Under the pieces are notes generated by a model. It had not been told where the DNA came from. It did not search any database and saw only the letters and a program-made list of their open reading frames with translations. From Modestobacter caceresii (lineage in GTDB: Bacteria > Actinomycetota > Actinomycetes > Mycobacteriales > Geodermatophilaceae), in the NCBI RefSeq assembly GCF_000761485.1, contig NZ_JPMX01000010.1, positions 1 through 48,004 of the forward strand: a stretch of DNA of 48,004 bases. Reading direction: 5' to 3'. Positions within the stretch are counted from its first letter, which is position 1. Every line of letters starts with the position of its first letter. Shown here in pieces: positions 27,125-34,524 of the stretch. Both the position numbers and the translations under genes were made by a program.

Positions 27125-28117
27125 GTGACCCGCCCGACCGCTCGCGTGCTGGCCATGCTGGAGCTGCTCCAGACGGGCGGGCAGCGCACCGTCGGCGATC
27201 TCGCCGCTCGGCTCGGGGTCGATGAGCGCACGGTCCGGCGCTATGCCGAGCACCTCGCCGACCTCGGCATCCCCGTCCAGGCGCAGCGGGGCAGGTACGG
27301 CGGCTACCGGCTCTCGCCGGGCTACAAGCTGCCGCCGCTGATGCTCACCGACGACGAGGCCATCGCCGTCGTCCTGGGCCTCAGGGCCGCGGAACGCGCT
27401 GGGCTTGCCACCACCGACCACGCAGCGGCGGCGAGCGCACTGGCCAAGGTGTCGCGTGTACTGCCGCGGGCCCTGGGCCAGCGGCTCGACAGCCTGCTGT
27501 CGACCGCACAGTTCACGACCCCGGTGCGCGCGACCGCTCCCGCCGGCGCCGGCGCGCTGCTCGGTCTCGCCTCGGCTGTGCAAGCGCGGCGCACCGTCGT
27601 GATCGCGTACACCGCCTGGGACGGGCGGGAGTCGCAGCGTGAGCTCGACGTCTACGGCCTGGTCTTCCACTCCGGCCGGTGGTACGTCACCGGACGCGAC
27701 CACGGCCGTGATGACCTGCGGACCTTCCGACTCGACCGCATCGCCTCGGTCGAGCAGGGCGAGGGCTCCTACCTCGTGCCCGCTGACTTCGACGCCACGA
27801 CGCAGGTCGTGTCGGGCATCGCCGCGGTCAGGTGGTCGCACGAGGTCTCCGTCGTGCTGCAGACCACCCTTGCGGATGCGGGCGACCGACTGCCCCGGAG
27901 CGTGGGACGGCTGAGCGAGCACGCCGACGGTGTGCTCCTGGAGACGCGCGCCGAGCGCCTCGACGGCATGGCCCGCATGCTGGCCGGGCTCGGCTGGGAC
28001 TTCGAGGTGATCACCCCGGACGCCCTGCGCGACGAGGTCCTCGCCCTGGCCGACCGCCTCCGACTCAGCGCGGTGCGCGGCGTCGCCGGCACACCGGCGA
28101 CGCCGCAGAGTCCCTGA
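27125..28117 (+). CDS. WYL-domain transcriptional regulator (DeoR/YafY type)
   Basis: The 330-residue protein has an N-terminal winged helix (MLELLQTGGQRTVGDLAARL and VDERTVRRYAEHLADLGIPV, about residues 10-55), the RGRYGGYRLSPGYKLPPLML linker and a central WYL domain (REL-DVYGLVFHSGRWYVTGRD, about 175-200), then a WCX C-terminal extension. WYL proteins sense ligands, possibly nucleic acid or small molecules. GTG 27125 follows a strong GAGGAGGG site. The divergent hydrolase is the probable target. Confidence 0.93.
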   Translation: MTRPTARVLAMLELLQTGGQRTVGDLAARLGVDERTVRRYAEHLADLGIPVQAQRGRYGGYRLSPGYKLPPLMLTDDEAIAVVLGLRAAERAGLATTDHAAAASALAKVSRVLPRALGQRLDSLLSTAQFTTPVRATAPAGAGALLGLASAVQARRTVVIAYTAWDGRESQRELDVYGLVFHSGRWYVTGRDHGRDDLRTFRLDRIASVEQGEGSYLVPADFDATTQVVSGIAAVRWSHEVSVVLQTTLADAGDRLPRSVGRLSEHADGVLLETRAERLDGMARMLAGLGWDFEVITPDALRDEVLALADRLRLSAVRGVAGTPATPQSP

Positions 28118-28336
28118 GCGACACCATCCGCCCGCCCAGCGTCATGTCCGGGGGAGCGTCGGTCAGTCGCCGGACGCGACCCGGTCGGGTCACTCGCGTG
28201 CGCCAGCCAGCAGCCCATGCGGGTCGTGCAGCGTTCGGTGACCCTCACCGAGCAAGCGACATGTACTGGGGTCGGTGCGCGTCGAGCCCAGGCCGCGGAG
28301 GCCGATCCGAGCCCCGCGTCCACTGACCGACTGCCC

Positions 28337-28568
28337 TCAGGGCAGCTGGAAGCGGGCGACCAGCTCGCGCAGGTCCCCGGTGACCGTGGCCAGCGCCGCC
28401 GCCGTCTCCCGGGTCGACTCGGGCGAGCCGGCGGTGGACCGGGCCGCCTCGGTCACCGAGCGGACGTTCGCCGGTCGATCTTGTGGATCGTCGACCGTGC
28501 CTCGCTCTGCAGCAGCGCCCCCGGAGGGAGCGCAGGTGCAGGGCGGTGGCCAGGCGGTTGCCGGTCAT
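28337..28568 (-). pseudogene. Remnant of a methyl-accepting chemotaxis protein
   Basis: Reading the minus strand, an ATG at 28568 with upstream GAGAGG starts MTGNRLATALHLRSL. About 90 bases later, in another frame, comes a chemoreceptor-like C-terminus: NVRSVTEAARSTAG and TAAALATVTGDLRELVARFQ, ending LP-stop at 28337. The sensor, membrane, HAMP and signalling parts are missing. The join of a start and a tail in different frames looks like a large internal deletion. The rest of 28118-28703 shows no gene that I can support. Confidence 0.5.
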
Positions 28569-28703
28569 GGGTGGCCTCTCGGAGGTGCGCTCCTGCCCGC
28601 GTGTGCCGCGCGCGTGTGTGCGCCCCCGAGATCGGCAGGGCGGGACCGTCCTGTGACCACCGCCGGGGAGTAGTCGGACCGCGGCCGGGGCAGGGAGCGG
28701 CCC

Positions 28704-29132
28704 GTGGACGTGTTGGCGGCAGAAGAAGCGACCGGGTTCCCGCACTCCTTCCTCTCGGAGGAGCTGCTGCGGAGCTACGTGAACCTGTTCATCCGGCTGG
28801 TCGAGGCCGCCGGGGCGATCGTGATCTTCGTCGGTGCGGTGATCGCCGCCGTCCAGTTCGTCCGTGCGGCCGTGCGGGGCCGGCACCGCGACGAGTTCGT
28901 CCGGGTGCGGCTGGGGCTGGCCCGCTACCTGCTGCTCGGCCTGGAGTTCCAGCTGGCCAGCGACGTCCTGCGCACCGCCATCGCGCCGTCCTTCGCCGAG
29001 ATCGGCAAGCTCGCCGCGATCGCGGCCATCCGGACCGCGCTGAACTACTTCCTGGGCAAGGAGATCGCCGAGGAACGGGAAGAGGTCGAGAAGAACGAGG
29101 AGCGGCAACGCGACGGCGGTGACCGGACGTGA
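28704..29132 (+). CDS. DUF1622 family membrane protein
   Basis: The 142-residue protein has an N-terminal polar region, a hydrophobic helix (LVEAAGAIVIFVGAVIAAVQFV, about residues 31-53), a conserved middle RVRLGLARYLLLGLEFQLASD, a second hydrophobic stretch (IGKLAAIAAIRTALNYFLG) and a highly charged tail. This is the DUF1622 pattern; function unknown. GTG 28704 has GGGAG upstream. The next gene also encodes a small membrane protein 16 bases on, so the two may form a complex. Confidence 0.85.
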   Translation: MDVLAAEEATGFPHSFLSEELLRSYVNLFIRLVEAAGAIVIFVGAVIAAVQFVRAAVRGRHRDEFVRVRLGLARYLLLGLEFQLASDVLRTAIAPSFAEIGKLAAIAAIRTALNYFLGKEIAEEREEVEKNEERQRDGGDRT

Positions 29133-29148
29133 CCCGGGGCGAGCCGGC

Positions 29149-29460
29149 ATGAGCCCGTTGCTGGAGGATGCCGCACTGCTGGTGGCCGTGCTCGGCCTGG
29201 TCTCCGGCCTGATCACGCTGGTGCGGCTGCGCGACGTCCTGCTGGCGTTCGGTGTCCTGCTGGACTTCCTGGTCGCCGCCGGTCTGATCCGGCTCGCCGG
29301 CGAGCTCACGTTCCACGGCCTGCTGGGCGTCGCCCTGGTGATCGCCGTCCGGAAGCTGGTGATGCATGCACTGCGCGCCGACCAGCGGGTGCCGGACGGT
29401 CCGTCGCCCGCGGGCGCACGTGCCCGCAGCCCCCAGCGCCGGCGGCCCGTCCGGCCGTGA
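29149..29460 (+). CDS. Small membrane protein, partner of the DUF1622 protein
   Basis: This roughly 103-residue protein has three hydrophobic segments (AALLVAVLGLVSGLITLV, LLAFGVLLDFLVAAGLIRLA and LLGVALVIAVRKLVM) and a Pro/Arg-rich tail. I do not recognise a named family; the layout resembles DUF1622-associated small proteins. ATG 29149 lacks a strong ribosome site, and GTG 29119, overlapping the previous gene, is an alternative that would imply coupling. It is on the same strand and likely cotranscribed with the DUF1622 gene. Confidence 0.65.
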   Translation: MSPLLEDAALLVAVLGLVSGLITLVRLRDVLLAFGVLLDFLVAAGLIRLAGELTFHGLLGVALVIAVRKLVMHALRADQRVPDGPSPAGARARSPQRRRPVRP

Positions 29461-29505
29461 CCTGAGTCCGTCGCTGACCTGCGCATCGACGGTCGAGGGG
29501 CGGGG

Positions 29506-30024
29506 TCAGCGGCGACTCGTCAGCGAACGCAGACCAGTGAGCTCCTGGTCGAGCCGTGCCCGGAGGACGGCGGCGGTCTCCCGACCCGGCGCGGCGTCCA
29601 GCTCGGCCAGGTGGCCGGCGGCTGCGACGGTGAGTGCCCGCGCCCGCTCGGCGTCCGGGTCGTCCGCGCCGGAGGCAGACAGCCGCAGCTGCCAGGCCCG
29701 CAGCTCCAGCCGGGCGGCAGCGGTCGCGAGCACGTCGTCCACCACCGGGCCGGAACCGGCCTGCTGGGTCGCCCGGTCCATCTCCACCGCCAGCTCGCCC
29801 AGCCCTCGGTCCAGGTCGGCGGTGTAGGCGGCCCACGCGGCGGTGTCGGCCTCCTGGCAGCGCACGTGCAACCGGTGCAGCCGGTCGCGCAGCGGGGCCA
29901 GCACGCCGCGCACCACCGGGGCGAGGGCGGGGTGTGCGGCGCAGAGTCCAGCGGTGGTCCGGGCCAGCCGCTGGTCGAGGGTCGCGGGGGCAGGCGGAAC
30001 CGCCTGGGAGGTCGTGGCCGTCAT
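29506..30024 (-). CDS. Hypothetical helical protein
   Basis: The 172-residue protein is Ala/Leu/Arg-rich and predicted mostly alpha-helical, with no signal peptide, membrane segment or cysteine-based site except one Cys in the N-terminal third and one further on. Nothing identifies a family. ATG 30024 lies 7 bases after a TAGGTT -10 box on the minus strand, so the transcript is probably leaderless. It is divergent from glyS. Confidence 0.7.
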   Translation of the reverse strand: MTATTSQAVPPAPATLDQRLARTTAGLCAAHPALAPVVRGVLAPLRDRLHRLHVRCQEADTAAWAAYTADLDRGLGELAVEMDRATQQAGSGPVVDDVLATAAARLELRAWQLRLSASGADDPDAERARALTVAAAGHLAELDAAPGRETAAVLRARLDQELTGLRSLTSRR

Positions 30025-30031
30025 GAGCCGG

Positions 30032-30037
30032 AACCTA
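30032..30037 (-). promoter_or_regulatory. -10 box of the 172-residue protein gene
   Basis: On the minus strand TAGGTT is followed by 7 bases and ATG 30024, giving a leaderless start. Confidence 0.5.
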
Positions 30038-30057
30038 GGGACGGCGTGTGTCGGCCC

Positions 30058-30072
30058 CACCGGTTCCCGGTG
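30058..30072. promoter_or_regulatory. Small dyad in the divergent region before glyS
   Basis: CACCGG and CCGGTG are perfectly inverted with TTC between. It lies between the divergent promoters (minus -10 at 30032; possible plus -10 TACCGT at 30119). It may be an operator or chance at this GC. Confidence 0.25.
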
Positions 30073-30164
30073 AACACCGTGTGGCGGGACGGGCGCTGGG
30101 GCCACGTGCCCGGCGACTACCGTCTGGGGGTCACTCGCCGACACCCCAGCCGGATGGAGCCCCC

Positions 30165-31577
<1,413 letters not shown>

Positions 31578-31595
31578 CGCCGCGCGCATCCGGTC

Positions 31596-31650
31596 GAGAC
31601 CGGGCCGGTGGCTGTCTCCTCCGCGAGGAGGCAGCCACCGGCCCGATCTC
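31596..31650 (+). terminator. Strong glyS terminator hairpin
   Basis: CGGGCCGGTGGCTG (31601-31614) pairs with CAGCCACCGGCCCG (31632-31645). After one T-G pair, CTCCTC pairs with GAGGAG around a CGC loop. GAGA and TCTC extend the base. This is about 25 pairs in 55 bases, with no U-run. Confidence 0.85.
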
Positions 31651-31690
31651 GGAGACCCGGCCGTGAGCCCGGGCACACAGCCGAGCCACC

Positions 31691-31696
31691 TACCCT
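31691..31696 (+). promoter_or_regulatory. -10 box of dusB
   Basis: TACCCT is followed by 7 bases and GTG 31704, giving a leaderless start. Confidence 0.5.
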
Positions 31697-31703
31697 GGAC
31701 GTC

Positions 31704-32852
31704 GTGACCAGCACCCTCGAGCGCGCGCCGGCGCTGCAGCTGGGGTCGCTGACGGTCGACCCCGCGGTGGTGCTGGCGCCGATGGCCGGGATCACCAACC
31801 CGGCGTTCCGCACGCTGTGCCGGGAGTTCGGGGCAGGTCTGTACGTCTGCGAGATGATCACCACCCGGGCGCTGGTCGAGCGCAACGCCAAGACGCTGAA
31901 GATGGTGCAGGCCGCCCCGGGGGAGGCCGACGCGTTCAGCGTGCAGCTGTACGGCGTCGACCCGGCCACCGTCGGGCGGGCGGTGGAGATGCTCGTCGAC
32001 GAGCAGGTCGCCGGCACCCGCCCGGCGCACATCGACCTCAACTTCGGCTGCCCGGTCCCCAAGGTGACCCGCAAGGGCGGCGGTTCGGCGCTGCCGTGGC
32101 GCCGCCGGCTGTTCGGCAACATCGTGCGGGCCGCGGTGCAGGCCGCCGGCGACGTCCCGGTGACGGTGAAGACGCGGGTGGGCATCGACGCCGAGCACGT
32201 CACCTACCTGGACGCCGGCCGGATCGCGCAGGACGAGGGCGCCGCGGCGATCACCCTGCACGGGCGCACCGCCGACCAGCTCTACAGCGGCACCGCCGAC
32301 TGGTCGCACATCGCCCGGCTGGTCGAGGAGGTCTCCATCCCGGTGCTGGGCAACGGCGACCTCTGGGAGGCCGACGACGCACTGCGGATGGTGGCCGAGA
32401 CGGGCTGTGCCGGCGTCGTGGTGGGCCGGGGCTGCCTGGGCCGGCCGTGGCTGTTCGGCGACCTGGCCGCTGCGTTCGCCGGTTCGCCGCACCGCACGCT
32501 GCCCACCTTCCGACAGGTGGCCGAGGTCATGCACCGGCACGCCACTCTGCTCGCCGCCGACCAGGGCGAGGTGCACGGCTGCAGCGACTTCCGCAAGCAC
32601 GTCGCCTGGTACCTCAAGGGCTTCTCCGTCCCCTCCGACGTGCGCCGCGCACTGGCCATGGTCTCCGGGCTCGACGAGCTGGCCGGCCTGCTCGACGGGA
32701 TCCCTGATCAGCCCTACCCCGAGGGCGTGCTCGGTGCCCCGCGCGGGCGCACCACGCCGCCGCGGCCGGTCGCCCTCCCCGAGGGCTGGCTCGCCGACCG
32801 GGACGACCCCCGGCCCCCGGCCGGCGCCGAGCTGCTGGTCGGCGGCGGATGA
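31704..32852 (+). CDS. dusB: tRNA-dihydrouridine synthase (DusB-like)
   Basis: The 382-residue flavoenzyme reduces specific uridines in tRNA. The TIM-barrel FMN site shows LAPMAGITNPAFRTLCREFG, the catalytic Cys in DLNFGCPVPKVTRKGGG (about residue 119), TVKTRVGID, LHGRTADQLYSG, and PVLGNGDLW with GVVVGRGCLGRPWLF. The C-terminal helical tRNA-binding domain follows. The start is GTG 31704, directly after a TACCCT -10. It is the first gene after the glyS terminator. Confidence 0.94.
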   Translation: MTSTLERAPALQLGSLTVDPAVVLAPMAGITNPAFRTLCREFGAGLYVCEMITTRALVERNAKTLKMVQAAPGEADAFSVQLYGVDPATVGRAVEMLVDEQVAGTRPAHIDLNFGCPVPKVTRKGGGSALPWRRRLFGNIVRAAVQAAGDVPVTVKTRVGIDAEHVTYLDAGRIAQDEGAAAITLHGRTADQLYSGTADWSHIARLVEEVSIPVLGNGDLWEADDALRMVAETGCAGVVVGRGCLGRPWLFGDLAAAFAGSPHRTLPTFRQVAEVMHRHATLLAADQGEVHGCSDFRKHVAWYLKGFSVPSDVRRALAMVSGLDELAGLLDGIPDQPYPEGVLGAPRGRTTPPRPVALPEGWLADRDDPRPPAGAELLVGGG

Positions 32853-32874
32853 GCACCACGACAGGAGCACAGCG

Positions 32875-33333
32875 GTGACCCAGGGGCCCTTCCTCTACGA
32901 CGACGACCCGGCGCCGCTGCACACGGGTACCCCCAAGAACCACAACAAGCTCCTGGTGCTCATCTTCGGCGGCACGGTGCTGCTCGCGGTGGCCATGGTC
33001 GCGCTGATGCCGTTCTTCAAGGGGTCCGGGGAGGATCAGGCTCGCCAGGTGGCCGGGGTGTTCGCCGCCGCGCTGAGCCAGGGCGACCTGGAGACGTCCC
33101 ACGGCCTCCTGTGCGACGCGGAGCGCGCCCGGGTGGCCCCCGCCGACCTGGCCGCCGAGTACCTCCAGCCGGGCACGCCGCAGGTGACCGGGGCACGCAG
33201 CAGCGAGGTCGACGGCGTGCCGGTGCAGCTGGTCGACGTCCGCTGGGACGACGACGGCGCGGTCACCACCACGACGCTGACGGTCGTGCCCGAGGGCGGG
33301 ACGAAGGTCTGCGGCACCAGCACCGCGGGATGA
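32875..33333 (+). CDS. Single-pass membrane-anchored protein of unknown function
   Basis: The 152-residue protein has a short cytoplasmic N-terminus, one hydrophobic helix (KLLVLIFGGTVLLAVAMVALM, about residues 23-43) and an extracellular domain of about 105 residues. That domain starts with a helix (ARQVAGVFAAALSQGDLETSHGLLC) and is followed by beta strands. The pattern resembles NTF2-like lumazine/DUF4878-type domains. Two Cys residues could form a disulfide. GTG 32875 has an AGGAG site. It follows dusB by 22 bases and is probably cotranscribed. Confidence 0.75.
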   Translation: MTQGPFLYDDDPAPLHTGTPKNHNKLLVLIFGGTVLLAVAMVALMPFFKGSGEDQARQVAGVFAAALSQGDLETSHGLLCDAERARVAPADLAAEYLQPGTPQVTGARSSEVDGVPVQLVDVRWDDDGAVTTTTLTVVPEGGTKVCGTSTAG

Positions 33334-33391
33334 GCCCGGCAGCGGTCGGCACACCGTCCCCAGGGGTGTCACCGGCGTCGGCCGGCCGTGG

Positions 33392-33397
33392 TACCCA
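33392..33397 (+). promoter_or_regulatory. -10-like box of the YdcF-type gene
   Basis: TACCCA ends 6 bases before GTG 33404, matching the leaderless pattern. Confidence 0.35.
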
Positions 33398-33403
33398 TGA
33401 CGG

Positions 33404-34033
33404 GTGGCAGCGGTGGCGGGGCGACTGGGCGTCCGGGTGCTCGGGGCGGCGGTGACGGCGGCCCTGCTGCTGGCCGCGTCCACGGCCACGGCCATCTGGT
33501 GGATCGCCCGGCAGGACGCCCGCCCCGCCTCCGACGCGATCGTGGTGCTCGGCTCGGCGCAGTACAACGGCGTCCCGTCCTCGATCTTCGAGGCCCGGCT
33601 GGAGCACGCGCGGGAGCTGTACGACGAAGGGGTGGCCCCGGTGATCGTGACGGTGGGCGGCAAGGCGACCGGCGACACGTTCACCGAGGCCGAGGCGGGG
33701 CGGGACTACCTGGCGCAGAACGGCGTGCCGGAGGACGCACTGCTGGCCGTGCCCGAGGGCGTCGACACCCTGGAGAGCGTGCGCGCGGTGGCCGCCGAGT
33801 TCGCCGACCGGGACTGGAATAGCGCCGTCCTGGTCAGCGACCCGTGGCACGCGATGCGCGCCGAGCGGATGGCCGAGGACGCCGGGCTGGACGCCGCGAG
33901 CTCACCCACCCGACAGGGGCCAGCCGTGCAGACCCGCACGACGCAGCTCCGGTACATCCTGCGGGAGACCGCCGCCTACCTGCTCTACCGCGCGACCGGC
34001 GAGAGCGTCGCCGGAGCGCCCGGGATCGGCTGA
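33404..34033 (+). CDS. YdcF/SanA family protein (DUF218)
   Basis: The 209-residue protein has an N-terminal membrane anchor (VLGAAVTAALLLAASTATAIWWIA) and a DUF218 domain starting SDAIVVLGSAQYNGVPSSIFEARLEH, with TVGGKATGDTFTEAEAGRDY, and the C-terminal SDPWHAMRAERMAEDAGL. DUF218 proteins act at the envelope in many bacteria; in actinobacteria a YdcF-like gene commonly lies near dgt and dnaG. The GTG start is 6 bases after a TACCCA -10-like box. Confidence 0.9.
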   Translation: MAAVAGRLGVRVLGAAVTAALLLAASTATAIWWIARQDARPASDAIVVLGSAQYNGVPSSIFEARLEHARELYDEGVAPVIVTVGGKATGDTFTEAEAGRDYLAQNGVPEDALLAVPEGVDTLESVRAVAAEFADRDWNSAVLVSDPWHAMRAERMAEDAGLDAASSPTRQGPAVQTRTTQLRYILRETAAYLLYRATGESVAGAPGIG

Positions 34034-34041
34034 GGAGCACC

Positions 34042-34524
34042 GTGCTGGAGCTGGGCAAGAGCGGGTCGCACGGCACCGAGCGGGGCACCGTCCCGGTGCT
34101 CGCCGACGGTGCCGTGGTCGCGACGCTGCGCGCGGCCAACTGGAAAGAAGCCGCTACCGCGGAGGTGGGGGACCGGCACTGGGCCTTCCGGCGGCAGGGC
34201 AACCGTGAGCTGGTCGGGCGCTGGGCCCAGGAGCCGGCGGAGAGCGTGCGGCTGCGCGCCCACCAGATCTCGGTCTGGAAGAGCAGCTGGACGATGGAGC
34301 TCGACGGCCTGGCCGTCGACGTGGCCGCGACGTCGATGTGGAAGGGCACCCACCGCTACAGCAGCGCGGGCCGGCCGCTGGCCGATAGCGGGACCACCGG
34401 CGGCTGGTCGCCGCGGCCCACGCTGACCACCGAGCCCGGCCTGCCGCTGGACTCGGCCGTCTTCCTGCTGTGGTTCGAGTTCGTGCTGAGCCGGCGGCGC
34501 ATGGTCGCTGCGGGGGCGAGCTGA
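34042..34524 (+). CDS. Hypothetical protein upstream of dnaG
   Basis: The 160-residue protein is beta-rich with many Trp residues (WKEAATAEVGDRHWAFRRQG, ISVWKSSWTMELDG) and ends in a hydrophobic FLLWFEFVLSRRR. It may have a tubby/LURP-like barrel, but I cannot confirm this. No signal peptide is visible. GTG 34042 has GAGGAG upstream. Its stop overlaps the first base of dnaG (TGATG), so translation of dnaG may be coupled to it. Confidence 0.7.
   Translation: MLELGKSGSHGTERGTVPVLADGAVVATLRAANWKEAATAEVGDRHWAFRRQGNRELVGRWAQEPAESVRLRAHQISVWKSSWTMELDGLAVDVAATSMWKGTHRYSSAGRPLADSGTTGGWSPRPTLTTEPGLPLDSAVFLLWFEFVLSRRRMVAAGAS

Noticed and set aside
30025-30164. T-box riboswitch before glyS
   Set aside because: The leader is too short, and no specifier stem or T-box sequence is visible.
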